Source: Syntrophorhabdus sp. PtaB.Bin047 (GTDB taxonomy: Bacteria; Desulfobacterota; Syntrophorhabdia; Syntrophorhabdales; Syntrophorhabdaceae). From it: a stretch of DNA of 34,227 nucleotides. The DNA is taken from contig MVQP01000022.1 of assembly GCA_002067235.1 (NCBI GenBank), positions 1-34,227 of the forward strand, in the 5' to 3' direction. A program made the translations under genes and the position numbers. Position 1 is the stretch's first letter; the number at the start of each line of letters is the position of its first letter. Shown here piece after piece: positions 7,619 through 15,674 of this stretch. The notes below the pieces were generated by a model. The model was not told the origin of the DNA and searched no databases. It worked only from the letters and a program-made list of their open reading frames with translations.

Positions 7619-8452
7619 TCAGCTGACGGCTTCGAAAACGCCTGTTTCCAGGGAGTCCCTGATCCCCCTGATCCGCGTGTCCTTTGCCAGCGCCCCCAGG
7701 AGACGGTCCTTCTCAGCTTCGTTGCGGACGACCCCTGCCACGGAGAGTGTGCCTTCCGCTCCTGCCTGGAAGATCACCTTGCGGAAACAGTGCCCCATGC
7801 CCAGCTGAAACAGGAGGATCTCGGCCCGCCTCTCCAGGAGCCGGTCGCCGAGGACCTCTTCGGCCTCCCTGGCGCAGGCGTCAGTGAAATGTCTCCGCGC
7901 ATATTCCGCCAGTATCCCGACGGCCTCTTTAAGCGAGACATAGCTGGAGTTGACCACGGCGTGGTAATAGGAAGGATCTCCGGGATCGGCGTCGAAATAG
8001 CGGCCTATGAAATCCCTTTTGCCTTCGTCCATCCTCTCGACAAGGTCGAAGGCGTCGTCATAGGGGATGCTCTTGACCCGGGCGATGGCCCGCACCCTTT
8101 CCTCCATGAGGCGAACGACACGAATATTGATGGCGTTGCTGATACCGGCGAGGATGATACCGGCGCCCATACCCGCCATCACGACGTCGTCGCGAAGGGC
8201 GTGGTCCAGGATATTGGCTATGAAGGAGACCTTGTAGAAATTGGCGTCCGCCATGAGCTCCTGCGTCGTCACGTGGAGTCCCGGCGCCGTTCCTTCATCG
8301 ATGCCGAAGGAACACGTGTGTCTGTTGCTTTCGAGGCACTCGTCATTGATCAGGGCCCTGTCGATGTATGAATAGCCGAGCTGCTTTGCCAGTTCCCGGG
8401 CAAATGTCGTCCCGCCCGAGCCGTGAGTCCTTGATATCGTTATGATACCCAT
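7619..8452 (-). CDS. Cytidylate kinase-like protein fused to a BON-like domain
   Basis: 277 residues. The N-terminal part (1-190) has the P-loop pattern of cytidylate kinase-like proteins (ISRTHGSGGTT, 6-16), a LIDDE-like RALINDE segment and the R-V-R-LMEERVRAIARVK region, all typical of the Cytidylate_kin2 group, which is distinct from essential Cmk. The C-terminal 80 residues (about 195-277) look like a BON domain: an alternating strand-helix pattern with VIFQAGAEGTLSVAGVVRNEAEKDRLL. BON domains bind phospholipid or other ligands. Whether it phosphorylates CMP is unknown; it may sense or modify something else. Monocistronic, no neighbouring partner. Confidence 0.75.
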   Translation of the reverse strand: MGIITISRTHGSGGTTFARELAKQLGYSYIDRALINDECLESNRHTCSFGIDEGTAPGLHVTTQELMADANFYKVSFIANILDHALRDDVVMAGMGAGIILAGISNAINIRVVRLMEERVRAIARVKSIPYDDAFDLVERMDEGKRDFIGRYFDADPGDPSYYHAVVNSSYVSLKEAVGILAEYARRHFTDACAREAEEVLGDRLLERRAEILLFQLGMGHCFRKVIFQAGAEGTLSVAGVVRNEAEKDRLLGALAKDTRIRGIRDSLETGVFEAVS

Positions 8453-8567
8453 TGTCGTACGTAGGAATTCTAAAATATAAGGACGCTCTTATACAAGCAG
8501 AATCTCTTCCGGCGTGGCCGGCGCGGAAAGAATACGTGTAACCCATTAATTGATTTGCGAATACCGG

Positions 8568-8573
8568 TATAAT
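8568..8573 (+). promoter_or_regulatory. Candidate -10 element upstream of queA operon
   Basis: A consensus TATAAT lies in an AT-rich segment 130 nt before queA. The best -35 is poor (TTAATT with 16-nt spacing). Its position at the head of the nine-gene operon supports use as a promoter, but the -35 does not. Confidence 0.35.
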
Positions 8574-8703
8574 CTGTTATAAGATTAACCTGTTTGAAAA
8601 GGGCCGGGCGGCTTGGAGGGGGAATTTCGCTTTGACAGCCCGGGTGGCGGCAACGAAATGGCCTGACACGACCCATGTCACAACTGATGGTATTAACGGT
8701 ATT

Positions 8704-9723
8704 ATGAGAGTCGAGGAATTTGATTACGATCTGCCGAGAGAAATGATCGCCCAGCACCCGTCGGGCGAGAGGGAGGCGTCACGCCTGCTTGTCTGCGACA
8801 GGGAGAAAGGGACGATGGAACACCGGCGGTTCTCGGATATTGCCGGCTATCTGCGGGAAGGCGACGTCCTTGTCCTTAACGACAGCAAGGTGTTCCCGGC
8901 GCGGCTCAAGGTGCGCAAGGAGACGGGCGGCATGCTCGACGTCCTGCTCGTGAGGTCAACGGGCGGCGGCACCTGGGAGTGCCTTGTGAAGGGGATGCGC
9001 GGGACCAGGGAGGCCATCCCTGTCAGCGTGGGGGATCGCGGTGCCGTTCTCAGGCGCAGCAACGGTTCCTGGACGATATCATTCGCGTCCCGTGAGGAAG
9101 GTGATGAGATCATAGGGACCCTGGGGAGGATGCCCCTTCCGCCCTATATCAAGCGCAACGGCGAAGACGGCGCAGCCGATTTCGAACGTTACCAGACCGT
9201 GTATGCCGAAAAGACCGGGTCCATAGCGGCGCCGACGGCAGGCTTTCATTTCTCCGCGGGGCTTCTCGGGGGCATAGCGTCCAAAGGGGTCGAGATCGTA
9301 AGGATCACACTCCACATAGGCATCGGGACGTTTTCGCTCATTCACGCCGGTCCCCTTGAAGACCACCGGATGCACGGCGAGCGCTACGAGATCGACGAGA
9401 TGTCGAAGGGGCGCATCCGGGCGGCACGGCAGGAAGGGCGCCGGGTGGTTGCGTGCGGCACGAGCTCGGTGAGGACCCTCGAGACGCTGTTCGGGATGAA
9501 CGGCAACGGCACGTCTGCAGGCGAGACGGAGCTTTTCATCTATCCGGGCCACCGTTTTCGCTGTGTCGATGCGCTCATTACCAATTTTCACCTTCCCCGT
9601 TCGACGCCTCTCATGCTCGTCGCCGCCTTCATGGGTGCCGAACCGATGAAAAGGGCCTATGCCGAGGCGATACGCGGGGGTTACCGGTTCTACAGTTACG
9701 GGGACGCGATGTTTATATCATGA
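8704..9723 (+). CDS. queA: S-adenosylmethionine:tRNA ribosyltransferase-isomerase QueA
   Basis: A 339-residue protein that transfers and isomerises the ribosyl moiety of SAM onto 7-aminomethyl-7-deazaguanine in tRNA, giving epoxyqueuosine. Family blocks are clear: FDYDLPREMIAQHP at the start, VLNDSKVFPARL, PLPPYIKR, TVYAEKTGSIAAPTAGFHF, IGIGTFSLI, CGTSSVRTLE and the C-terminal ITNFHLPRSTPLMLVAAFMG. The frame extends to an ATG at 8632, but the ATG at 8704 matches the usual start and family length. The stop overlaps the tgt start as ATGA, fitting the sequential roles of the two enzymes in queuosine synthesis. Confidence 0.98.
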   Translation: MRVEEFDYDLPREMIAQHPSGEREASRLLVCDREKGTMEHRRFSDIAGYLREGDVLVLNDSKVFPARLKVRKETGGMLDVLLVRSTGGGTWECLVKGMRGTREAIPVSVGDRGAVLRRSNGSWTISFASREEGDEIIGTLGRMPLPPYIKRNGEDGAADFERYQTVYAEKTGSIAAPTAGFHFSAGLLGGIASKGVEIVRITLHIGIGTFSLIHAGPLEDHRMHGERYEIDEMSKGRIRAARQEGRRVVACGTSSVRTLETLFGMNGNGTSAGETELFIYPGHRFRCVDALITNFHLPRSTPLMLVAAFMGAEPMKRAYAEAIRGGYRFYSYGDAMFIS

Positions 9724-10859
9724 AGACGATAGAGATAGATCATACAGATGGGGCGGCGCGCTCGGGAAGGCTCATCACCGGTCACGGGACGATCGAAACG
9801 CCTGTTTTCATGCCCGTGGGCACCCAGGGTGTCGTCAAGGCCATGACCCACCGGCAGCTCAAGGAACTGGGCGTCACGATGATCCTCTCCAATGCCTACC
9901 ACCTCTACCTGCGTCCCGGCGACGAGCTCATCAAGAGGATGGGCGGCCTCCACAATTTCTCCGGATGGGACGGTGCCATTCTCACCGACAGCGGAGGATA
10001 CCAGATATTCAGCCTCGGGGTCCTGCGGGAGATCAAGGACGACGGTGTTCTCTTCCAGTCGCACATCGACGGCTCCCGTCATTTCCTGACGCCCGAGAAG
10101 ATGGTGCGCGTCCAGGAGAACATAGGTGCCGACATAGCGATGTGCCTCGACGAGTGCGTCTCCTATCCCTCCACGTTCGAATACACCAGCGAATCCGTGG
10201 AACTGACGACACGGTGGGCGCGGCGATGCCTGGAGGCCCGGTCAGGGGAGGGTTCGCAGAAGCTCTTCGGGATCATCCAGGGCGGCTTTTATCCGGACCT
10301 GAGGCTGCGCTCCGCCGGGGACATCCTGTCCCTCGATTTCGACGGCTTTGCCATCGGGGGCCTCAGCGTCGGCGAACCGAAGAGCCTGATGTGGGACATG
10401 GTGGACACGGTCATCGGCCTCATGCCTGCCGGAAAACCCCGCTACATGATGGGTATCGGCCTGCCGGAAGACCTCCTGGAAGGCGTGAGGCGGGGCATAG
10501 ACATGTTCGACTGCATCATTCCCACGCGCTTTGCCCGCAACGGCGGTCTCTTCACATGGGACGGCAGGATCAACATCAAGAACGCCCGCTTCACCGAGGA
10601 CGAAGGGCCCATCCAGGAAGGCTGCACCTGCTACACCTGCAGGATCTTTTCAAGGGCCTATCTCAGGCACCTCACGGTCTCGCACGAGCTGACCAGTTTC
10701 TACCTGAACACCATACACAATGTTCATTTCTACATGGAACTCATGAAGAAGATCCGCAGCGCCGTCAGAGGCGGCACGTTCGACGGTTTTTATCACGATT
10801 TCAAGAGACGTTACGAAGGAGGTGAATCAGATGACAGGTATAGCGTATGCAATGGGTAG
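9720..10859 (+). CDS. tgt: Queuine/preQ1 tRNA-guanine transglycosylase
   Basis: 379 residues. It exchanges guanine-34 in GUN-anticodon tRNAs for preQ1, the step before QueA. Visible: active-site Asp90 in TDSGGYQ, the second catalytic Asp264 in DMFDCIIPTR, and the zinc site Cys302, Cys304, Cys307 and His333. The longer open frame begins far upstream inside queA; the ATG at 9720 overlapping the queA stop (ATGA) fits the family start. The last 29 nt overlap the yajC start region, including yajC's ribosome binding site. Confidence 0.98.
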   Translation: MKTIEIDHTDGAARSGRLITGHGTIETPVFMPVGTQGVVKAMTHRQLKELGVTMILSNAYHLYLRPGDELIKRMGGLHNFSGWDGAILTDSGGYQIFSLGVLREIKDDGVLFQSHIDGSRHFLTPEKMVRVQENIGADIAMCLDECVSYPSTFEYTSESVELTTRWARRCLEARSGEGSQKLFGIIQGGFYPDLRLRSAGDILSLDFDGFAIGGLSVGEPKSLMWDMVDTVIGLMPAGKPRYMMGIGLPEDLLEGVRRGIDMFDCIIPTRFARNGGLFTWDGRINIKNARFTEDEGPIQEGCTCYTCRIFSRAYLRHLTVSHELTSFYLNTIHNVHFYMELMKKIRSAVRGGTFDGFYHDFKRRYEGGESDDRYSVCNG

Positions 10860-11151
10860 TAATCCTGCCGGCGGGGCCGGACAGGGGGGAAGTTCGTACA
10901 TGTCGCTCATCTTTATCGCGGCAGTCTTCGCCATCTTCTATTTCATTCTCATCCGTCCGCAGCAGAAAAGGGCGAAGCAGCACAAGGACTTCCTGGAGAA
11001 CCTGAAGAAGGGAGATAAAGTTATCACATCAGGTGGTTTATATGGTACAATAACGGGTATTTCCGACGACAGTGTCACCATTGAGATCGCCGAGAAAGTG
11101 CGTGTTAAAGTCGACAAGGGCACTGTGGTGCAGCATCAGAAGACACAATGA
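10831..11151 (+). CDS. yajC: Preprotein translocase subunit YajC
   Basis: A 106-residue single-span protein accessory to the SecDF part of the Sec translocon. It has a glycine-rich start, a membrane span (about 18-36) and the hallmark FILIRPQQKRAKQHKDFLENLKKGDKVITSGGLYG. The ATG at 10831 is preferred over GTG at 10822 because AAGGAGGTGA (10816-10825) covers that GTG and sits correctly for the ATG. queA-tgt-yajC is a widely conserved order; here secD/secF do not follow, and ribosomal protein genes do. Confidence 0.95.
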   Translation: MTGIAYAMGSNPAGGAGQGGSSYMSLIFIAAVFAIFYFILIRPQQKRAKQHKDFLENLKKGDKVITSGGLYGTITGISDDSVTIEIAEKVRVKVDKGTVVQHQKTQ

Positions 11152-11165
11152 AAGGAGATGTGAAC

Positions 11166-11516
11166 GTGGGAAGATATGAGAATATTGTTGTGCTCAGCCC
11201 TGACCTCGCGAAAGAGGAAGAAGACGATCTCATGAAGAGGATCCAGGGCAACCTTGAAAAGGCGGGCGCAACGATCGTCAAACTGGACGACTGGGCAGTG
11301 AGAAAGCTTGCCTATCCCATAAAGAAGAAGGACAAGGGCCATTACTTCTTTTTCCTGCTCGATATGGACGAAGGCAGCGTCGCCACGATGGCCAAGTTCT
11401 ACAGGACCCTCGACCCCGTGCTCAGGCACATGTTCGTCGTCGTCGACGACAAGAACGAAGGGCCGAAGAAGCCGCCCGACCCCGTTGTGTTTGACGAGCT
11501 CGAAGGCGAGTTCTGA
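11166..11516 (+). CDS. rpsF: 30S ribosomal protein S6
   Basis: About 116 residues with the S6 pattern: RYENIVVLSPDL at the start, then KLDDWAVRKLAYPIKKKDKGHYFFFLL and a RTLDPVLRHMFVV segment. A GTG start at 11166 is preferred: AAAGGAG (11151-11157) ends 8 nt before it, whereas the in-frame ATG at 11148 and GTG at 11160 lie on or too close to the ribosome binding site. The stop overlaps the next start as TGATG. S6 binds S18 in the small-subunit platform, and rpsR is two genes downstream. Confidence 0.97.
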   Translation: MGRYENIVVLSPDLAKEEEDDLMKRIQGNLEKAGATIVKLDDWAVRKLAYPIKKKDKGHYFFFLLDMDEGSVATMAKFYRTLDPVLRHMFVVVDDKNEGPKKPPDPVVFDELEGEF

Positions 11517-11785
11517 TGAACAGGGTTTTCATGACGGGCAAGGTCGAGGCCGTGCCGCGTGTAGTCTATACCCCCAAGGGGGACAGGTTCGTACTTTTCC
11601 CGCTGCGCGTGGGTGAGGGTGATTTCCTCATAGACGTGGAGTGTCCCGGAGACCCCGCGATGCCCCATCCCGACGCAGCACGGGGCCGCAGCGTTATGGT
11701 ATCGGGGATGCTCGTGCGCAAGAAGCTGCGGTCGCGGGAGATGGTACAGTTGAAAGCACATAAAATTTTCTGGATGGAGGAATAG
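11516..11785 (+). CDS. Short single-stranded DNA-binding (SSB/PriB-like) OB-fold protein
   Basis: An 89-residue protein. It opens like SSB (MNRVFMTGKVEAVPRVVYTPKGDRFVLFPLRV) and ends in a strand with VSGMLVRKKLR and VQLKAHKIFWMEE, but lacks the long C-terminal tail and acidic tip of ordinary SSB. Between rpsF and rpsR many bacteria carry ssb, while beta- and gammaproteobacteria carry the short paralogue priB; this protein has the size of PriB. DNA binding is a fair inference; a role in replication restart is speculative, though dnaB lies just downstream. It overlaps rpsF by 1 nt (TGATG) and its final codons include the rpsR ribosome binding site. Confidence 0.8.
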   Translation: MNRVFMTGKVEAVPRVVYTPKGDRFVLFPLRVGEGDFLIDVECPGDPAMPHPDAARGRSVMVSGMLVRKKLRSREMVQLKAHKIFWMEE

Positions 11786-12052
11786 ATGCCGAGACCAATG
11801 AGGACAACACGGTCCGATTCACCGAAGAAAAGGGTCTATGTGAGAAGAAGGGTATGCAGGTTCTGCCAGGATTCCAACATAGCCATCGATTACAAGGACC
11901 CGAAGCTTCTTAAATCGTTCATCACGGAGAGGGGCAAGATCATGCCCAGAAGGATGACGGGGACCTGCGCCAATCACCAGCGCAAACTGAAAGAGGCCAT
12001 CAAGATGGCCCGTCACATAGCCTTTCTGCCCTTTACGACATTATTGAAATAA
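11786..12052 (+). CDS. rpsR: 30S ribosomal protein S18
   Basis: 88 residues with the S18 hallmarks: CRFC near 24-27, [28 protein letters not shown] and [20 protein letters not shown]. The two N-terminal cysteines and the later Cys-x-x-His match the form of S18 that can bind zinc. GGAGGA precedes the ATG by about 5 nt and lies in the end of the SSB-like gene. It partners S6 in the ribosome. Confidence 0.98.
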   Translation: MPRPMRTTRSDSPKKRVYVRRRVCRFCQDSNIAIDYKDPKLLKSFITERGKIMPRRMTGTCANHQRKLKEAIKMARHIAFLPFTTLLK

Positions 12053-12064
12053 CGGAGGCAACCG

Positions 12065-12517
12065 ATGAAGCTCATACTCATTGAAGATGTCCAGGGTACG
12101 GGGAAGAAAGGCGATACCGTGACCGTCAGGGACGGGTACGGGAGGAACTTTCTCGTTCCCAGGGGGCTGGCCGTGCCCGCCACCCAGGGCAACGTGGCCC
12201 GGTTCGAGAACATTGTGCGCAGTGTTTCGAACAAGAAGGCGCGGGACCTTGAGACCGCCTCGGAACTGAAGGCAAAACTCGAGGAGACAACGCTGACGAT
12301 AAGGAAGAAGGCCGGCGAAGACGGCAGGCTCTTCGGTTCCGTTACCCACAAGGACGTCGTCGAGGCCGTCAAGGCCTTCTCGGGTGTGGAGGTGGACAGG
12401 AAGCTGGTCCGCCTTGAAGAGCCGATCAAGATGACCGGTTCACATACAGTTGTGATCCACCTGCAGCCGGATGTCAACGCCGAGGTCAAGATCGAGGTGG
12501 AAAAAGAAGAGGCTTAA
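12065..12517 (+). CDS. rplI: 50S ribosomal protein L9
   Basis: 150 residues. The N-terminal domain shows MKLILIEDVQGTGKKGDTVTVRDGYGRNFLVPRGLA, the L9 signature, followed by the long connecting helix (about 41-75) and the C-terminal domain with GRLFGSVT. L9 sits at the base of the L1 stalk and spans outward to limit frameshifting. CGGAGGC lies upstream of the ATG. The stop TAA directly abuts the dnaB ATG. Confidence 0.98.
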   Translation: MKLILIEDVQGTGKKGDTVTVRDGYGRNFLVPRGLAVPATQGNVARFENIVRSVSNKKARDLETASELKAKLEETTLTIRKKAGEDGRLFGSVTHKDVVEAVKAFSGVEVDRKLVRLEEPIKMTGSHTVVIHLQPDVNAEVKIEVEKEEA

Positions 12518-13909
12518 ATGGCCCGGGTCCTAAAGAATGCCAGGGATGTGACGGGCCCTGCCGGAGTGCGGGTTCCTCCCCAGAACATCGAGGTCGAGCA
12601 GTCATTGCTCGGCGGGCTTCTCATCGACCCGGAATCCATGAACAAAGTGGTCGACGTCGTCGGTCCCTCTGATTTCTATCGCGATGCCCATGGGAAGATC
12701 TTCGATCTCATGGTCCGTCTCTACGAGAAGAACGATGCCATCGATATCATAACGGTAAGCAGTCTTGCGAAGGACAGGGGCCTCCTCGAAGCCGTAGGCG
12801 GCGTGACCTATCTCAACACCCTTGTGGACCTCATGCCGTCCGCGGCCAATGTCGCCTATTACGCGAAGATCGTGAAGGAGAAGTCCCTCGTCCGGACCAT
12901 TATCAACGTGGCCACGGAGATCATCGAGAAAGGTTTCAACACCGAGACCGACATCGACACGTATATCGACGAGGCCGAGAAGCTCATCTTCCAGGTCTCG
13001 GAGAACAAGCTCAAGCCCACCTACCTGCCCGTCAAAGATTTTGTGATGGAGAACATAAAGACCATCGAGCGTCTCTATGAGAAAAAGCAGACGGTCACGG
13101 GGGTCCCCACGGGTTTCATCGATCTCGACAGGCTGACGAGCGGCCTGCAGCCCTCGGACCTTATCATTGTCGCCGGGAGGCCGAGCATGGGGAAGACCTC
13201 CTTCTCCATGAACATCGCCCAGCATGTGTCCATGCTGAAAGAGAACCCAGTTCCCGTGGGCATCTTCTCCATGGAGATGTCCAAGGAACAGCTGGTCACG
13301 AGGCTCCTGAGCTCCGAGTCCGAGATAGAGCATTCAAAGCTCCGCACGGGCACGTTCTCCCGGGACGAATGGCCGAAACTGGTCAGGGCCGCGGGGAAAC
13401 TCAGCGAGGCCCACATGTTCATCGACGATTCGCCGGCGCTGTCCGTCCTTGAACTGCGTGCCCGGGCACGTCGTCTCAAGAAGGAGCACGACGTGGGCCT
13501 TATCGTCGTCGACTATCTCCAGCTCATGCGGGGGCGCTCCGGCGGAGGGGACCGCAGGGAGCAGGAGATATCGGAGATCTCCCGGTTCCTCAAGGCATTG
13601 GCGAAGGAGATTAACATCCCCGTCATCGCCATCTCACAGCTCAACAGGGCGCCGGAGACCCGGGAGAAGGAGAACAAGCGGCCGCGTCTTGCCGACCTCC
13701 GGGAATCGGGGGCCATCGAGCAGGATGCCGACGTCATCCTCTTCATTTACCGCGATGAAGTGTATAATAAGGACAGGGACGACAACAAGGGCGTCGCCGA
13801 GGTGATCATCGGAAAACAGCGCAACGGTCCCACCGATACCGTGAAGCTGAGTTTTATCGACAAATGCGCCACGTTCAGGAACGGTTACTATCAAGATGAC
13901 GAAGGGTGA
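12518..13909 (+). CDS. dnaB: Replicative DNA helicase DnaB
   Basis: 463 residues, the hexameric fork helicase. N-terminal helical domain (about 20-120, VPPQNIEVEQSLLGGLL), linker (about 160-185), and a RecA-like C-terminal domain with Walker A GRPSMGKTS (220-228), IFSMEMS, Walker B LIVVDYLQLM, ISQLNRAPE and the arginine-finger region RLADLRESGAIEQDAD. No intein interrupts the Walker A site. It follows rplI without a gap and overlaps or abuts pgsA. The rpsR-rplI-dnaB order is common in bacteria. Confidence 0.98.
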   Translation: MARVLKNARDVTGPAGVRVPPQNIEVEQSLLGGLLIDPESMNKVVDVVGPSDFYRDAHGKIFDLMVRLYEKNDAIDIITVSSLAKDRGLLEAVGGVTYLNTLVDLMPSAANVAYYAKIVKEKSLVRTIINVATEIIEKGFNTETDIDTYIDEAEKLIFQVSENKLKPTYLPVKDFVMENIKTIERLYEKKQTVTGVPTGFIDLDRLTSGLQPSDLIIVAGRPSMGKTSFSMNIAQHVSMLKENPVPVGIFSMEMSKEQLVTRLLSSESEIEHSKLRTGTFSRDEWPKLVRAAGKLSEAHMFIDDSPALSVLELRARARRLKKEHDVGLIVVDYLQLMRGRSGGGDRREQEISEISRFLKALAKEINIPVIAISQLNRAPETREKENKRPRLADLRESGAIEQDADVILFIYRDEVYNKDRDDNKGVAEVIIGKQRNGPTDTVKLSFIDKCATFRNGYYQDDEG

Positions 13910-14465
13910 CGCCACGCGGTCCATGAACCTTCCCAATATACTTTCCATATTCCGTTTCTTCGTCACATTCTATTTTGTCTATGCAGTCTACCAGGGGAGG
14001 ATGCGCCTTGCCCTCTATCTCTTTCTCATACAGGGCATATCGGACCTTCTTGACGGCTTCATCGCGCGGGTGACCGGGTCGAAGACCGAGCTCGGCGCGT
14101 ACCTCGACCCCATCGCGGACAAGACCATGCTCGTCGCGGCCTTCGTCATGCTCTATGTTGTCGGTATCATCCCGGGCTGGCTCACGGTCCTTGTCCTCGG
14201 AAGGGACGTTGTGATCGCTGCCGGCTATCTTGTCCTGTACCGCTATGCCAGCAACGTCAAGCCAAGGCCGACGATCTTCGGCAAGGTGACGACGGCATGC
14301 CAGATCGCAACCATACTATACGCGCTCTGGTCGGCGGACAGGGTCGACCTGAGGTCCTACGACATGGCACTCTTCGTCACCACGGCGGCTGCCACCATCG
14401 TATCGGGCATCCACTACATCATCGGCGGATGGGCGGTGTTCAGCAAGAGAGCGGCAACACAGTAA
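13896..14465 (+). CDS. pgsA: CDP-diacylglycerol-glycerol-3-phosphate 3-phosphatidyltransferase-like enzyme
   Basis: A 189-residue CDP-alcohol phosphatidyltransferase. The family motif D-x2-DG-x2-AR-x8-G-x3-D-x3-D is complete (Asp50 to Asp75 in this numbering), and there are about five membrane spans. PgsA makes phosphatidylglycerol phosphate in the inner membrane; the motif alone does not exclude another CDP-alcohol transferase, but MNLPNILSIFR is the usual PgsA start. That Met10 (ATG at 13923) may be the true start: neither candidate has a good ribosome binding site, and the ATG at 13896 overlaps dnaB by 14 nt. It is the last gene of the queA operon; repeat element B begins 8 nt after its stop. 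Confidence 0.88.
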   Translation: MTKGDATRSMNLPNILSIFRFFVTFYFVYAVYQGRMRLALYLFLIQGISDLLDGFIARVTGSKTELGAYLDPIADKTMLVAAFVMLYVVGIIPGWLTVLVLGRDVVIAAGYLVLYRYASNVKPRPTIFGKVTTACQIATILYALWSADRVDLRSYDMALFVTTAAATIVSGIHYIIGGWAVFSKRAATQ

Positions 14466-14472
14466 GACGGTT

Positions 14473-14556
14473 GCAGGTTTCAGGTCCCGTGTTTCAAGTT
14501 AAAGACCCAAACCATCCCTCTTTTTCCTTGAACCTGGAACTTGAAACCTGAAACCA
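14473..14556. repeat. Inverted heptamer-repeat element B (GGTTTCA type)
   Basis: The left arm (about 14473-14500) starts CAGGTTTCAGGT and contains TTTCAAGTT. The right arm (about 14526-14555) carries the inverted vocabulary TTGAAACC, TGAAACC, GAACCTGGAAC. The pairing is imperfect in the middle, with a pyrimidine-rich loop. This is a short member of the class also seen at 33.5 kb. It lies between the pgsA stop and the gap promoter and might end the queA operon transcript, although there is no classical T-run directly after the stem. Confidence 0.75.
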
Positions 14557-14597
14557 TCCTTCGCCCTTTGTTGTCGCGGCTCTGAGCCAATAAGAGG

Positions 14598-14626
14598 TTG
14601 ACATGACACGGTCTTTCTATTACTAT
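14598..14626 (+). promoter_or_regulatory. Sigma70-type promoter of the gap-pgk-tpiA operon
   Basis: -35 TTGACA (14598-14603), exact 17-nt spacer, -10 TACTAT (14621-14626, 4/6). Transcription would start near 14633, giving a leader of about 20 nt that contains the GGGGAGG ribosome binding site of gap. Confidence 0.7.
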
Positions 14627-14651
14627 TGTAAAAAAATAAGGGGAGGTCGAT

Positions 14652-15650
14652 ATGTCCGTGAAGGTCGCCATCAACGGTTTTGGAAGGATCGGAAGACTTG
14701 TCCTCAGGGCCGGTTTCAACAGGAAGGATGTCGAATTCGTCGCCGTCAATGATCTTACGGATCCCAGAACGCTTGCCCATCTCCTGAAATATGACTCCGT
14801 CCATGGCATCATGAACGTCGACGTGAAACACAAGGAAGATGCCATCATCATCGACGGCAAGGAAATCAAGGCATATGCCATGAAGGAACCTGAGTCCCTC
14901 CCCTGGAAGGACCTGGGGATCGATGTCGTCCTCGAGAGCACGGGAAAGTTCACCGACCGGGCGGGTGCTGAAAGGCACCTCAAGGCGGGGGCGAAAAAGG
15001 TCATCATATCGGCTCCCGCGAAGGGCCCCGACGTTACCTTTGTCCTCGGGGTCAACGAAGAAGTGTACGACAAGACGAAGCACCACGTCATTTCCATGGG
15101 GTCCTGCACGACCAATTGCCTGGCCCCGATCGTGAAGATTCTCCAGAAAGAGTTTGGCATCGAGTACGGACTGATGACGACGATCCACTCCTTCACGAAC
15201 GACCAGGTGGTTCTCGACGAGCCCCACAAGGACCTTCGCAGGGCCCGGGCGGCGGCCCTCTCCATGATCCCCACGACGACGGGGGCGGCCAAGGCAATAT
15301 CCGAGGTCATCCCGGAACTGAAGGGCAAGCTCGACGGCCTGGCCATACGGGTGCCCACGCCCAATGTGTCCCTCGTCGATTTTGTCGCCACGCTCTCTAC
15401 CAAAGCAACCAAGGAAGACATAAACAGGAAATTCAAGGAATATGCGGAAGGACCCATGAAAGGGATCCTGGCCTGCTCGGAAGAGCCTCTCGTTTCCCGC
15501 GATTTCAATGGCAATAGCCATTCCTCCATCGTAGACATGGAGAATACGACCGTTATAGGCGGGAACATGATAAAGGTGCTTTCCTGGTACGACAATGAAT
15601 GGGGTTTCTCCAACCGCATGTTCGATCTGTTGTCGTTCGTTATGAAATAA
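14652..15650 (+). CDS. gap: Glyceraldehyde-3-phosphate dehydrogenase, type I
   Basis: 332 residues. It oxidises glyceraldehyde-3-phosphate to 1,3-bisphosphoglycerate, or the reverse in gluconeogenesis. NAD-binding INGFGRIGR (7-15), Asp34 after the second strand (NAD preference), catalytic Cys152 in SCTTNCLAP and His179. The C-terminal [12 protein letters not shown] is typical. GGGGAGG sits about 7 nt before the ATG. It is the first gene of the gap-pgk-tpiA-secG operon, and the sole gap in view. Confidence 0.98.
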   Translation: MSVKVAINGFGRIGRLVLRAGFNRKDVEFVAVNDLTDPRTLAHLLKYDSVHGIMNVDVKHKEDAIIIDGKEIKAYAMKEPESLPWKDLGIDVVLESTGKFTDRAGAERHLKAGAKKVIISAPAKGPDVTFVLGVNEEVYDKTKHHVISMGSCTTNCLAPIVKILQKEFGIEYGLMTTIHSFTNDQVVLDEPHKDLRRARAAALSMIPTTTGAAKAISEVIPELKGKLDGLAIRVPTPNVSLVDFVATLSTKATKEDINRKFKEYAEGPMKGILACSEEPLVSRDFNGNSHSSIVDMENTTVIGGNMIKVLSWYDNEWGFSNRMFDLLSFVMK

Positions 15651-15674
15651 TAAGGAAACAGGAAGGGGTAACAT

